From Clostridium hydrogenum (GTDB taxonomy: Bacteria > Bacillota > Clostridia > Clostridiales > Clostridiaceae), in NCBI RefSeq assembly GCF_021432385.1, contig NZ_JAEACT010000005.1:124001-188000 (forward strand): DNA of 64,000 bases. Reading direction: 5' to 3'. A program made the translations under genes and the position numbers. A model generated the notes under the pieces. That model was not told where the DNA came from. It worked only from the letters and a program-made list of their open reading frames with translations, and did no database searches. Below are positions 51,434 to 61,213 of this stretch, one piece after another. Position 1 is the stretch's first letter. Every line of letters starts with the position of its first letter.

Positions 51434-53077
51434 ATGGCATACACTGCTTTATATAGAAAGTGGAGATCCAAAACTTTTGATGAGGTTGTTGGTCAGGAGC
51501 ATGTTACTGTAACTCTTAAAAACCAAGTCAAAAATAATAGAATAGCACATGCATATTTGCTTTGTGGAACGAGAGGAACTGGAAAGACTTCAACAGCTAA
51601 AATTTTATCAAAAGCAGTAAATTGCCTTAATCCTAAAGATGGTGAGCCTTGTAATGAATGTGAAATGTGTAAGAAGATAAACGAGGGCATAGCCATTGAT
51701 GTTACTGAACTAGATGCAGCATCTAATAATAGTGTTGATGATATAAGAAATATAATTGATGATGTACAATATCCACCACATGAGTCAAAATACAAGGTTT
51801 ATATAATAGATGAAGTTCACATGCTTTCACAAGGTGCTGTTAACGCATTTTTAAAAACTTTGGAGGAACCACCTCATAATGTTGTGTTTATATTAGCTAC
51901 TACAGATCCACATAAGCTACCTATAACTATTTTATCAAGGTGCCAGAGATTTGATTTTAAGAGAATAAGAAAAGAAGCAATGGTAGGTAGGCTAAGGCAA
52001 ATAGTTACTGGTGAAGGTGTTTTTGCAGATGATAGAAGTATTGATTTAATAGCAAGAATGTCTGATGGAGCTCTGCGTGATGCAGTTAGCATTTTGGATC
52101 AGGCAATTTCTGTTGGTGATGGTAAAATTGAATATGAAAAAGTACTTGATATGCTTGGACTTGTTACTAATGAATATATATTTAAACTTATGGATTGTGT
52201 TATAAATAAGGATGTAGAAGGATGCATAAGAAGTATAGATGAGATAGTTATATCAGGAAAAGAGATAACTATTTTCATAAAGGATTTAATAACCCACATA
52301 AGAAATTTAATGATGGTTAAGGTTAGTAATAATCCAGAAGAAGTTTTGGATATGTCCTCTGAGAACCTAAATATGGTAAAGCAGCAATCAAACAAGGTAA
52401 GGGTAGAAGAAACAATGAGGTACATAAAAATACTTCAAGAGGCAGAGGAACAAGCTAAAAAAAGCAATAACAGCCGAATATATCTAGAGCTTGCAATTAT
52501 AAAAATGTGCAAAATTGAATATGATACATCTAGTGAAATTATATTAGCTAGATTAAGTAAACTTGAAAAAGTAATAAGAGAAGGTAACTTTTCGGTAAAT
52601 AATACTAATAATAAAGTTCATACAGAAAAAGCTGTAAAAAGAGAAGAAGTTCAAGTAGCCAAAGATAATAATGTTCATATTGATCAAACTAATGAAGATG
52701 AAGTTATGCCAGTAAAGACAGATGTAACTTTAGATGATGTAAAAAAGATTTGGAGAGATGCAATTGAGATGTTTAGAGCAAACAGGAATATGGTAATGGC
52801 TGCGCATTTAAGTAATGGAACACCAACTTCTTGTAAAAATGGTAGTGTAGAAATAAGATTTGATAAAAAGTATAACTTTAGTAAGCAACACCTTGAAAGG
52901 GTTCAAAATAATAAAAAAGTAGAAGAAGTAATTTCTAGTATGCTGCATGGAAAGGTCAAGGTTTTTTACACCGTGGATGATAATAATGATAGTGGAGCAG
53001 GGCATCTAGGTGGAGATCCAGAGTATGCAATAAGGAAAACTTTTGGTGAAGAAAATGTAAATATTATTGATGAATAG
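51434..53077 (+). CDS. dnaX: DNA polymerase III subunits gamma/tau
   Basis: 547 residues. The AAA+ clamp-loader part begins MAYTALYRKWRSKTFDEVVGQ. Walker A is GTRGTGKT (45-52), a zinc site has Cys64, 73, 76 and 79, DEVH is at 126-129, and sensor 1 reads ILATTDPHKLP. The C-terminal part from about residue 370 is tau-like with a charged linker. It loads the sliding clamp and couples polymerases at the fork. ATG 51434 is chosen, since GAAGGTG precedes it and the family starts here. It heads the conserved dnaX-ybaB-recR group. Confidence 0.97.
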   Translation: MAYTALYRKWRSKTFDEVVGQEHVTVTLKNQVKNNRIAHAYLLCGTRGTGKTSTAKILSKAVNCLNPKDGEPCNECEMCKKINEGIAIDVTELDAASNNSVDDIRNIIDDVQYPPHESKYKVYIIDEVHMLSQGAVNAFLKTLEEPPHNVVFILATTDPHKLPITILSRCQRFDFKRIRKEAMVGRLRQIVTGEGVFADDRSIDLIARMSDGALRDAVSILDQAISVGDGKIEYEKVLDMLGLVTNEYIFKLMDCVINKDVEGCIRSIDEIVISGKEITIFIKDLITHIRNLMMVKVSNNPEEVLDMSSENLNMVKQQSNKVRVEETMRYIKILQEAEEQAKKSNNSRIYLELAIIKMCKIEYDTSSEIILARLSKLEKVIREGNFSVNNTNNKVHTEKAVKREEVQVAKDNNVHIDQTNEDEVMPVKTDVTLDDVKKIWRDAIEMFRANRNMVMAAHLSNGTPTSCKNGSVEIRFDKKYNFSKQHLERVQNNKKVEEVISSMLHGKVKVFYTVDDNNDSGAGHLGGDPEYAIRKTFGEENVNIIDE

Positions 53078-53167
53078 CTGTTTTACTTGTTATTTCTTTT
53101 CATATGTCTTAAAATATAAAATATTGTAGTAAAAAAATATTTAAGGAATATTAGGAGGTTTTTTATT

Positions 53168-53509
53168 ATGGCAAAAGGCGGATTCCCAGGAATGGGCGGA
53201 GGAAATATGAACAATTTACTTAAGCAGGCACAAAAATTTCAAAAGCAAATGGAAGATATGCAGAAGGAAGCTGAAAATAAAGAATTTACAGCTACAGTTG
53301 GTGGTGGCGCAGTAAGTGCTACAGCTACAGGTAAGAAAGTTTTAACAGCAATAAATATAAAACCAGAAGTTGTTGATCCAGATGATGTTGAAATGCTTCA
53401 AGATTTAATCTTAACTGCATGTAATGAAGCACTTAAGAAGGCAGACGATGAAACATCAGAAGAAATGAAAAAACTTACAGGCGGAATGAATTTACCTGGA
53501 ATGTTTTAA
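53168..53509 (+). CDS. ybaB: YbaB/EbfC family nucleoid-associated protein
   Basis: 113 residues. A glycine-rich N-terminus (GGFPGMGGGNM) is followed by a helix with NLLKQAQKFQKQMEDMQKE, a central sheet (TATVGGGAVSATATGKK) and a C-terminal helix ending in LTGGMNLPGMF. YbaB forms dimers that bind DNA with little sequence preference. Its place between dnaX and recR is conserved in many bacteria. GGAGG precedes the ATG. Confidence 0.97.
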   Translation: MAKGGFPGMGGGNMNNLLKQAQKFQKQMEDMQKEAENKEFTATVGGGAVSATATGKKVLTAINIKPEVVDPDDVEMLQDLILTACNEALKKADDETSEEMKKLTGGMNLPGMF

Positions 53510-53569
53510 TTAATATATTGAAAATAATTTTAAACTTTGACGTTTATATGTATGAAAACTGAAATAATC

Positions 53570-53785
53570 AGGAGTAGAGAATAAAGAGTAAAGAGTAGAG
53601 AGTAAAGAGTAGAGTGAAGGGTGATTTACCTTTCCTTGCGTCAGGTAAATCTTAAACTTAGATGTTGATCAGCTTTGCTGAGCAATATATGATGATACGA
53701 TTGCGTAAGCAATCAAAAATAAGTTTCTAGATTTTTCGTAGCGATAGCGGAGAAAAATCAACCATCATTCTACTCTCTACTCTAA
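53570..53785. repeat. Palindromic element A12 between ybaB and recR
   Basis: GGAGTAGAGAATAAAGAGT-type arms with TACTCTCTACTCT at the right. The core has GATTTACC...GGTAAATC, GATCAGCTTTGCTGA and GATTGCGTAAGCAATC hairpins. It separates genes of an ancient operon. Confidence 0.9.
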
Positions 53786-53822
53786 AATAACCATACAATG
53801 ATTTGGAAGGGGTAAGTTTATA

Positions 53823-54419
53823 ATGGATCTTTATCCAGTAGCAATTGAAAAATTAATAGAAGAATTTGCAAAACTTCCCGGGATAGGATATAAAACTGCG
53901 CAAAGACTTACTCTTCACGTTTTAAATTTACCAAAAGAGGAAGTTGAAGAATTTGCAAGTGCCCTTGTAAAGGCAAGGGGAACAATAAAGTATTGCTCTA
54001 TATGTGGAAATTATACTGATACAGATCCTTGTGCCATATGTGGAAATCCTAATAGGGATAAAAGTACTATATGCGTAGTTGAAGAACCTAGAGATGTTAT
54101 ATCCATGGAAAAGGTAAGGGAATTTAATGGAGTTTATCATGTCCTTCATGGAGCTATATCGCCAATGTCTGGTAGAGGGCCTGATTCTATTAGACTAAGG
54201 GAACTTATAAGTAGAATGAATGGAGAAATAAACGAAGTAATAGTAGCAACGAATCCTAATGTTGATGGTGAAGCTACAGCTATGTATATATCAAAGATTT
54301 TAAAGCCACTTGGTGTTAAAGTTACGAGAATTGCACATGGAATACCTGTCGGAGGAGACCTTGAATATGCAGATGAAATAACTTTATCAAAAGCGCTTGA
54401 GGGTAGAAGAGAAATTTAA
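53823..54419 (+). CDS. recR: Recombination protein RecR
   Basis: 198 residues: helix-hairpin-helix (LPGIGYKTAQRL), zinc finger with Cys58, 61, 70 and 73 (CSIC, CAIC), Toprim domain (ICVVEEPRDVISMEK, NPNVDGEATAMYI) and the C-terminal VTRIAHGIPVGGDLEYADE. RecR works with RecO/RecF to load RecA on gapped DNA. GGGG precedes the ATG. Confidence 0.97.
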   Translation: MDLYPVAIEKLIEEFAKLPGIGYKTAQRLTLHVLNLPKEEVEEFASALVKARGTIKYCSICGNYTDTDPCAICGNPNRDKSTICVVEEPRDVISMEKVREFNGVYHVLHGAISPMSGRGPDSIRLRELISRMNGEINEVIVATNPNVDGEATAMYISKILKPLGVKVTRIAHGIPVGGDLEYADEITLSKALEGRREI

Positions 54420-54428
54420 TATACATAC

Positions 54429-54524
54429 ATATACCAGCTCAACTATAAAAATTCATGTGCACCATAATTACTAGAAGACGGCATTTTGGTACAAATGAAT
54501 TTTAAGTTTCACAATGGTTTATCT
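54429..54524. repeat. Element B4
   Basis: ATATACCAGCTCAACTATA to ATGGTTTATCT, with GAAGACGGCATTTTGGTACA as in B1. It lies between recR and yaaL. Confidence 0.8.
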
Positions 54525-54661
54525 TTATTAAAATGAAAGTCATAAATTTTAAATTTTACCATTTGTTAAAACAATATTTAACTTTTTAGGTACAAAACAG
54601 GAATACTATTGCCAATTTATGTCTATACTTTTAGTAAGATATAAATTGGGAGGTTTTCTAT

Positions 54662-54925
54662 ATGAATAATTGGATACCTGGTAAAAAAGGTGACTTAAAC
54701 TTGGAGCAGAAAAATTTGCTTTTAGCTATACAAGAGGCCAGGCATGAATGGAAACAATGTTCCGAATACTTTGATGTTGTAAATGAACCTGCGCTTATAG
54801 ATTATGCAATATATAAAGAAGCAGCGGCTAAATCTAGATATATATATCTTTTAATGCAAGCAAGAAAGATGGACATTAGAGTTAATGGTTATGAAGATGC
54901 TCTAGGTGAGGTGGATTCAGACTGA
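54662..54925 (+). CDS. yaaL: YaaL-like DUF2508 protein
   Basis: 87 residues, mostly helical and charged, with QEARHEWKQCSEYFDVVNEP and IYKEAAAKSRYIYLLMQAR (each a DUF2508 hallmark). The function is unknown. The gene is regularly found between recR and bofA in Bacilli and Clostridia, as here. GGGAGG precedes the ATG. Confidence 0.92.
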   Translation: MNNWIPGKKGDLNLEQKNLLLAIQEARHEWKQCSEYFDVVNEPALIDYAIYKEAAAKSRYIYLLMQARKMDIRVNGYEDALGEVDSD

Positions 54926-54952
54926 GTTTAGTAATTTAGGGGGATGGATTAA

Positions 54953-55207
54953 ATGGAATATATGGGATACTTTTTAGTGGCTATTATTATAATATTTGTT
55001 GTAGTGAAATTGTTATCATGGCCTCTTAAGATGTTATTAAAATTGGTCGCGAATGGTGTTTTAGGAGCGATTCTTTTATTCGTTATAAACATATTCGGAA
55101 AATACATAGGTTTAAAAATTGGTATAAATGTGATTACAGCTCTTATAGCGGGGGTATTTGGTATCCCAGGAGTAGTATTTCTTGTTATATTTAAGCTATT
55201 TATGTAA
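54953..55207 (+). CDS. bofA: Pro-sigma-K processing inhibitor BofA
   Basis: 84 residues with two membrane helices and the conserved C-terminal NVITALIAGVFGIPGVVFLVIFKLF, quoted in part as IAGVFGIPGVVFLV. In Bacillus, BofA holds the SpoIVFB protease inactive in the mother cell outer forespore membrane until engulfment is complete. Many clostridia keep bofA even where sigma-K is not processed the same way. GGGGGA precedes the ATG. Confidence 0.95.
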   Translation: MEYMGYFLVAIIIIFVVVKLLSWPLKMLLKLVANGVLGAILLFVINIFGKYIGLKIGINVITALIAGVFGIPGVVFLVIFKLFM

Positions 55208-55230
55208 CAAAAGTTGTACAATATAAAATT

Positions 55231-55593
55231 ATTGCGAAGTAAATCAAGTGAAGGGTTTTAACTTCGCTCTGCTCATTAAAAGACTAACTTTTTCACTTAC
55301 GTGAAAAGTGAAGGGTTTAACGATGCTACGCACGTTAAAGGTGAACTTTTCGGCTAAAGCCGAAAGTTAAGGTTATTTTTTCTCCGCCTTGCTACGGAAA
55401 AATTATAAATTTAAATTAAAGATTTTCCATAGCAAAGCGGAGGAAAATCAACATTTACCTTTTACCGAAGGTAAAACCCTTCACCTTTGACAAGCGTAGC
55501 TATGTCAAACCCTTCACTTTTCACATAGTGAAAAAGTTAACCTTTTAACGTGCAAAGCATCGTTAAAAACTTTCACTTGAGTTGCTTCGCAAT
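55231..55593. repeat. Element G, large palindrome made of small hairpin cassettes
   Basis: Outer arms ATTGCGAAG and CTTCGCAAT. Each half contains successive small hairpins, such as TTTTTCACTTACGTGAAAAG, TTTAACGATG...CGTTAAA, CTTTTCGGCTAAAGCCGAAAG, TTTACCTTCGGTAAA-type and TTTGACAAGC...GTCAAA, separated by linkers like GTGAAGGGTTT or AACCCTTCAC. The centre carries the TTTTTCTCCGC/GCGGAGGAAAA pair of family A. It fills the space between converging bofA and the M20 gene. Confidence 0.85.
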
Positions 55594-55598
55594 ATTTA

Positions 55599-56786
55599 TT
55601 ATTTGTGGCACAAATTATTAAACTCTTCCCTAGCTTTTTTAAGAATTTCGGGGTTCTTACATAAGTCTACCGCGGAGTAGGCGAAGGCTTTTACCACCAT
55701 AAGAGCTTTTTCTTTTGCGTCATCGCTGTTTGCATGTTTAAGGAAATCTTCTTCATGAACTTTTACTGTACCATCTCCGATTTTTATATTTCCGTACATA
55801 GTTGGAGCAGCATAGCTTACATTTCCTATATCAGTTGAACCAGGATTTTCGGCCTCATCGCTAAAATCTTCAAATCCAGCTTCAGTAAAATTTTTGTATG
55901 CCAATTCTTTAAGTGTAGAATTTACAATAAGATCATCATAGGAATTTTCAAAATTAGATATTTCAAGTTCAGTGCCTGTCATTATGGCAGCACCTCTAGC
56001 GCAATTTTTAACTTTTTCAGAAACTTCGTTTAGATAACTGCGCTTAGACGCCCTAATGGATATTCTGCAAGCACAATTATCCGGAACAATATTGGGTGCA
56101 TATCCACCCTCTGTAATTATGCCGTGAATTCTTACATCTGGTTTAACGTGTTGTCTCAATGCATTTATACCAGCGAAGGTTAGGTTAACTGCATCTAAGG
56201 CGTTGATTCCTTCATGGGGATAAGCGGCGGCATGGCTTGCTTTGCCTTTAAATTTAAATTCATAAGAATCCATAGCAAGCGCAGTTGCGTTTAAACTTGT
56301 ATTTACTGAAAGATGCATTTGAAATACAGCGTCTATATCATCAAACACACCTTTTTTCACCATATCAACTTTTCTTCCTACGGTTTCTTCAGCTGGTGTA
56401 CCTATGACAACAAGATTACCTTCAAAAATTTTGCCTAGTTTTGATAAAACCAATGCGGCACCAACAGTTGTAGCTGCTATCCAATTGTGGCCACAGGCAT
56501 GAGCATTTTCCCTTTGGATTCCATAGCCTGGCAAGGCATCATATTCAGATAGAAAAGCTATAGTTGGATAATCAGTATTTCCAAGTTCCGCTCTAAAAGC
56601 TGTTTCCATTCCTAAATAAGGATATTCAACCTTGAAGCCATACTTTCTTAGCAAATCAACAAGGTACTTTGAAGATAAAAATTCCTCATCGCCAATCTCT
56701 GGATTATCAAATATGTAGTCGCTTATGGCATATATTTCATCTTTTAGCTGTAGTGTTATATTATTTATTTTTTCATGTAAATCCAT
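55599..56786 (-). CDS. M20 family amidohydrolase (AbgB/aminoacylase-like)
   Basis: 395 residues with the M20 metal site: HACGHNW (Cys98, His100), the catalytic glutamates in GTPAEETVG (133-134), and the dimerisation domain with GKASHAAAYPHEGINALDAV (in part). Members hydrolyse N-acyl amino acids, p-aminobenzoyl-glutamate or indole conjugates. The substrate is not determined. ATG 56786 is chosen, since the longer GTG start overlaps the GGAG ribosome site. It converges with bofA across element G. Confidence 0.9.
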   Translation of the reverse strand: MDLHEKINNITLQLKDEIYAISDYIFDNPEIGDEEFLSSKYLVDLLRKYGFKVEYPYLGMETAFRAELGNTDYPTIAFLSEYDALPGYGIQRENAHACGHNWIAATTVGAALVLSKLGKIFEGNLVVIGTPAEETVGRKVDMVKKGVFDDIDAVFQMHLSVNTSLNATALAMDSYEFKFKGKASHAAAYPHEGINALDAVNLTFAGINALRQHVKPDVRIHGIITEGGYAPNIVPDNCACRISIRASKRSYLNEVSEKVKNCARGAAIMTGTELEISNFENSYDDLIVNSTLKELAYKNFTEAGFEDFSDEAENPGSTDIGNVSYAAPTMYGNIKIGDGTVKVHEEDFLKHANSDDAKEKALMVVKAFAYSAVDLCKNPEILKKAREEFNNLCHK

Positions 56787-57003
56787 ATTTGTTATCACTC
56801 CTTACGTTATGGAGAAATCTTTAAAACAAGCATTATTAAAGGGGATTGTTTTAAAGGTTGTATATTAAGTTTATAAAAAATATTGAACAAGAACAAGAAA
56901 TTTTTAAAACATAGCCAAATGAAATATTTACAAAGTTTATTTACTTTTTTATGTAAGTTATGCTAAGGTTTAATTACAATCAACATAGGAGAAAGAGTAA
57001 ATT

Positions 57004-60000
57004 ATGCTTAAAAAAATTAAAAAAAAATATATTAGTATTGCACAACTAATAATATTATTGTGTGCTTTATTAGAAATAACTATTAATATCTCAAACATAG
57101 GAAATCATTATAGTTTTCCCAATGGGGATAAAAACAGCGTAGTGGATCTTCAAAATTGGAATTTTGATAAACAAGGAACTGTAAATCTTAATGGTAGCTG
57201 GGAGTTTTACTGGAAAAAATTTTATAACTATAAGGATTTTTCTAAAGGTAATGTAAAGCCTGATATATATGTAAATGTACCAAGTGTGTGGAATAGTTAC
57301 AAAATTAATGGCTCTAATCTTCCTGGTTATGGATATGCTACATATAGGCTTAAGGTAAAAGTCCCTGAAATCAATAAAATGATGGCAGTAAGAATAAGAA
57401 ATATGTCAGCTGCTTATAAATTATATGTTGATAATAAACTTGTTGCTTCAGGTGGAGAAGTTGGAAGCAGTGCTAAAAATTTTGAACCTGAATATAAAAC
57501 TGTTACAGCTAATTTTAAAGCAGAAAAAAGGGAATTTAATATAATAGTGCAGGTATCAAATTATTCCTATGCAAGAGGAGGAATGTGGTATTCCATAAAA
57601 TTAGGAACATCCCATGAAATAGATAGACAAAGACAAGCTTCTATTATGAAAGATTTGCTTTTAATGGGGGCATTGATTGCTATTGCTGTTTATTATATTA
57701 GTTTTTTTGCATTGAGGCCAAAGGAACCTGTAAGTATATTATTTGCTTTACTATGTATTATAGCAGCAGCTAGATTATTTGCATATGGTGATTTAAATAC
57801 ACTAGGATATTATGAAAGTGTTTTTTTAGAATATACATTTGATTGTTTATTGCCATTGTTGTTCCTTGTAATAATAAATGAAATGCTGCCAAAGCATATA
57901 TCGAGAAAAAAAGTTAAGTATCTTGTAATTATTACAATGCTTGAAGTTATTCTATTTACGCTATTGCCTGTACATATATATACAGAATTTGTGTATTTGT
58001 TTGAGGTTATATATACCATTTGCGTGCTACTTGCTTTAATAATATCGTTAAGGGCATTTAAAATGAAAGAAAGTAATTCGGTGATTATAGCAGCAGCTTG
58101 TATATTGGTAGTAATAAGCTTTGTTAATGATATGTTATTTCAAAATAGTCTTATTTTACACATTAATGATGATATGTCTCCAATTGCTATTTTTATATCT
58201 ATTATGCTTGAATCATTTGTCCTTTCGAGGAAGTTTGCTGGTGCCTTTACGCAATCAGAAAAGTTATCAAGTGAATTAACTTCTTCATTAGAAAAGGAAA
58301 AGGAAATGCAGGAACGACTTCTAAGGCTTGATAAATTAAAGGATGAATTTTTGGCAAATACTTCTCATGAATTAAGAACTCCATTAGGCGGAATAATAAG
58401 CATTGCAGAATCAATGGTAAGAGGCGTGAATGGGGCAATTAATGAGATGCAGGAAAAAGACTTGTCTATAATAGTGTCAAGCGGAAGACGATTGTTAAAT
58501 TTAGTAAATGACATATTGGATATATCAAAGCTTAAAAATAGAGATATAAAGCTTTATAAAAAGAGCCTTGATATAAATAAGATTATCAGTTCTATAGTAA
58601 ATGTATTTGACTACTTAAATAAGAATGAAGCTGTTAAAATAATTCTTGAAATTCCAGATAACCTTCCATGCGTTCTAGCTGATGAAGATAGATTTAATCA
58701 AATTATGTATAATCTTATAGGAAATGCGGTTAAGTTTACAGGAGAAGGGTACATTAAAATATATGCAGCTCAGAAAAGTGACTATGTAGAAATAATTGTA
58801 GAAGATACTGGAGAAGGAATGCCAGAAGATAAAGTATCAAAAATATGGGAGGCTTTTGAACAAATTGATACTTCTATAACTCGTAAGCATGGTGGAACGG
58901 GACTTGGACTTTATATTACTAAAAAATTAATTGAACTTAATGGAGGTAAAATTACAGTAGAATCAGAATTAGGTATTGGATCAAGATTTATTTTTACTTT
59001 ACCAGTGAGTGGTGAGAATATAAGTAATGATGATAAAGAAAATACAAATTTACAAATTAAACATATTAATGAAATTGAGTTGCCAAATAAGGTGGTTCAG
59101 GGTGGTCATAATGTACTTGTTGTGGATGATGATGTTTTGAATTTATATTCTATAATAAATGTATTAAAGCTTGAAGGGTATAATATTATCCCCGTTAATG
59201 GTGGAATTAAAGCCTTAGAGGAGCTTGAAGCGAATAATGATTATTCCTTGGTAATATTAGATGTAATGATGCCTGAAATTTCTGGTTATGAGGTGTGCAG
59301 AAAAATAAGAGAAAACAAGACCATGTATGATTTGCCAGTGCTTATGTTAACTGCAAGTAATCAGCAAAATAGCATAGTTTTATCTTTTGAAGCAGGTGCA
59401 AATGATTTTCTTACAAAGCCCTTTGAGTATAACGAATTAATATCTAGAGTTAAAACCTTAGTAGAATTAAAGCAAGCTGTTTCAAAGGCATTAAATATGG
59501 AAATGGCTTTCTTACAGGCACAGATAAAGCCTCATTTTTTATTTAATGTTTTAAATGCAATTGCAGAGCTTTGCTATGTAAATCCAGAGTATGCAAGTGA
59601 AGTAATAGTTAATCTTGCAAGTTATTTAAGGACAAGCTTTAGCGTTACAAACCTAGAAGAATTAATTCCTATAGAAAAAGAGATAGATTATATTAATACA
59701 TATTTAAAGTTAGAAAAAGCTCGTTTTGGAGATAAGCTTAAAATAGAATATGATTTAAATATTGGTCGTGGAATTATGATACCACCTTTAATAATACAGC
59801 CGTTAGTTGAGAATTCTATTATACATGGAATTAGGGGCAGATATGAAACGGGTATGATAAAAATATCCATAGTAAAAGACGAAAAAGAGATTGTAATTAG
59901 TGTATGGGATAATGGCAAGGGAATTTCTAAGGGAGAAATAGAACAATTATTAGATGTAAAAAGAGATAGCAAAAGTGTAGGCTTAAAAAATATTAATATG

Positions 60001-60102
60001 AGATTAAAAAGATTATATGGGAGAGGTATAGATATAAAGAGTAAAGAGGGGGTAGAAACAATAGTTAAAATAGTAATACCAATTAAGGGGGAAGGTAAAT
60101 GA
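57004..60102 (+). CDS. Hybrid sensor kinase with two kinase modules (7TMR-DISM, HisKA, REC, LytS-type)
   Basis: 1032 residues: an N-terminal helix, a sugar-binding-like extracellular domain (about 50-200, NGSWEFYWKKF, YGYATYRLKV), seven membrane helices (about 215-410), then HisKA with H455 in TSHELRTPLGG and a HATPase (NLIGNAVKF, DTGEGMP, GGTGLGLYI). A receiver domain follows with Asp753 in LVILDVMMP, then a second LytS-type kinase with QAQIKPHFLFNVLNAIAE (His844) and its own ATPase (PPLIIQPLVENSIIHGI, DNGKGIS). It may pass phosphate internally and to the SARP-type regulator whose gene overlaps by four bases. Its ligand may be a carbohydrate. GGAG precedes the ATG. Confidence 0.92.
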   Translation: MLKKIKKKYISIAQLIILLCALLEITINISNIGNHYSFPNGDKNSVVDLQNWNFDKQGTVNLNGSWEFYWKKFYNYKDFSKGNVKPDIYVNVPSVWNSYKINGSNLPGYGYATYRLKVKVPEINKMMAVRIRNMSAAYKLYVDNKLVASGGEVGSSAKNFEPEYKTVTANFKAEKREFNIIVQVSNYSYARGGMWYSIKLGTSHEIDRQRQASIMKDLLLMGALIAIAVYYISFFALRPKEPVSILFALLCIIAAARLFAYGDLNTLGYYESVFLEYTFDCLLPLLFLVIINEMLPKHISRKKVKYLVIITMLEVILFTLLPVHIYTEFVYLFEVIYTICVLLALIISLRAFKMKESNSVIIAAACILVVISFVNDMLFQNSLILHINDDMSPIAIFISIMLESFVLSRKFAGAFTQSEKLSSELTSSLEKEKEMQERLLRLDKLKDEFLANTSHELRTPLGGIISIAESMVRGVNGAINEMQEKDLSIIVSSGRRLLNLVNDILDISKLKNRDIKLYKKSLDINKIISSIVNVFDYLNKNEAVKIILEIPDNLPCVLADEDRFNQIMYNLIGNAVKFTGEGYIKIYAAQKSDYVEIIVEDTGEGMPEDKVSKIWEAFEQIDTSITRKHGGTGLGLYITKKLIELNGGKITVESELGIGSRFIFTLPVSGENISNDDKENTNLQIKHINEIELPNKVVQGGHNVLVVDDDVLNLYSIINVLKLEGYNIIPVNGGIKALEELEANNDYSLVILDVMMPEISGYEVCRKIRENKTMYDLPVLMLTASNQQNSIVLSFEAGANDFLTKPFEYNELISRVKTLVELKQAVSKALNMEMAFLQAQIKPHFLFNVLNAIAELCYVNPEYASEVIVNLASYLRTSFSVTNLEELIPIEKEIDYINTYLKLEKARFGDKLKIEYDLNIGRGIMIPPLIIQPLVENSIIHGIRGRYETGMIKISIVKDEKEIVISVWDNGKGISKGEIEQLLDVKRDSKSVGLKNINMRLKRLYGRGIDIKSKEGVETIVKIVIPIKGEGK

Positions 60103-61205
60103 GGGCAATTGCTGTAGATGATGAAGAATTAGGACTTTCAAGAATCATGAGGTTATTAAAGAAAATCGAATATTTGAGCTATGTAAATGGGTATAACAAC
60201 CCAAAAGAAGCAATAGAAAATGCTTGTATAGATAATGCAGATATTGCATTTTTAGATATTGAAATGCCTGAAATAAATGGTCTTGTACTCGCAGAAATGC
60301 TAATGGAGAAAAATCCTAAAATAGAAGTGATTTTTATTACAGCTTATGATAAATATGCATTGCAAGCCTTTGAGGTTAATGCTATTGGTTATCTATTAAA
60401 ACCAGTTGAATTAGGCAGTATAAAGCAAAAGCTTGAGAGAGTTTTGCTAAGGCAAGGTGACATTAAAGTAGTAGAAGAAACTAAAAAATTATATATTAAG
60501 GTTTTTAAATATTTTTTGGTTAGTGATAGTAAAGATATGAAGAATATTATTGAATTTAGAACTGAAAAGGCTAAGGAATTACTAGGTATTTTATTAAGCC
60601 ATCAGGGAAAACCAATAACAAAGGATAAAATTATTTATAGACTTTGGCCAGACATGGAAATGGAGAGGGCTGCAAAAAATTTTCATACAACCTGTTATTA
60701 TGTTAGAAAGGTTATAAAAGAAGCGGGCATTAATAATTTTATTTTACGCAAAGAGCATGGATATAGTATAAATATGAATTACATTGATAGCGATTTAAAT
60801 AGTTTTTGCAGTGCTATAAGAGAAATAAGAAAAAAGGAACCTCAAATTGGGATTATAAAAGCTGGTTTTTTTGAGTATGGTGGTAGTTATTTTGAAAATG
60901 AATATTATGAATGGGCTTACGCAGAAAGAAACTACTATGGTGATTATTTTGAAAATATGGGCATATATTTATCAAACTATTATGAAGGCATAGGACAAAT
61001 GGACGAGTGCGAAAAAATTTTGAAATATTTATTTAGAGTTAATCCATTATCTGAAAAAGCTTGTTCAAGATTAATTAAAATAAGTATGGAAAAAGGCGAT
61101 ATAATAAATGCTAAAAAAATATATAAAAACTTTCAAAAAAACGTTGATGATGAAATGGGAGAAAAAACTTTAAAAATTTTAGAAGATATAATAGAAAAAT
61201 ACTAA
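60099..61205 (+). CDS. Response regulator with SARP-like winged helix and BTAD domain
   Basis: 368 residues. The receiver domain has Asp53 in FLDIEMPEING, DDEE at 7-10 and Lys in YLLKPVE. A winged helix in the middle (GKPITKDKIIYRLWP, AAKNFHTTCYYVRKV) is followed by a helical bacterial transcriptional activation domain (YYEWAYAERNYYGDYFENMG, then VNPLSEKACSRLIKIS). This SARP-type layout with a receiver is common in clostridia, next to 7TMR-DISM kinases. It is the likely output of the upstream kinase and may control the following NHL-repeat gene. Confidence 0.9.
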   Translation: MRAIAVDDEELGLSRIMRLLKKIEYLSYVNGYNNPKEAIENACIDNADIAFLDIEMPEINGLVLAEMLMEKNPKIEVIFITAYDKYALQAFEVNAIGYLLKPVELGSIKQKLERVLLRQGDIKVVEETKKLYIKVFKYFLVSDSKDMKNIIEFRTEKAKELLGILLSHQGKPITKDKIIYRLWPDMEMERAAKNFHTTCYYVRKVIKEAGINNFILRKEHGYSINMNYIDSDLNSFCSAIREIRKKEPQIGIIKAGFFEYGGSYFENEYYEWAYAERNYYGDYFENMGIYLSNYYEGIGQMDECEKILKYLFRVNPLSEKACSRLIKISMEKGDIINAKKIYKNFQKNVDDEMGEKTLKILEDIIEKY

Positions 61206-61213
61206 AAAAATAG

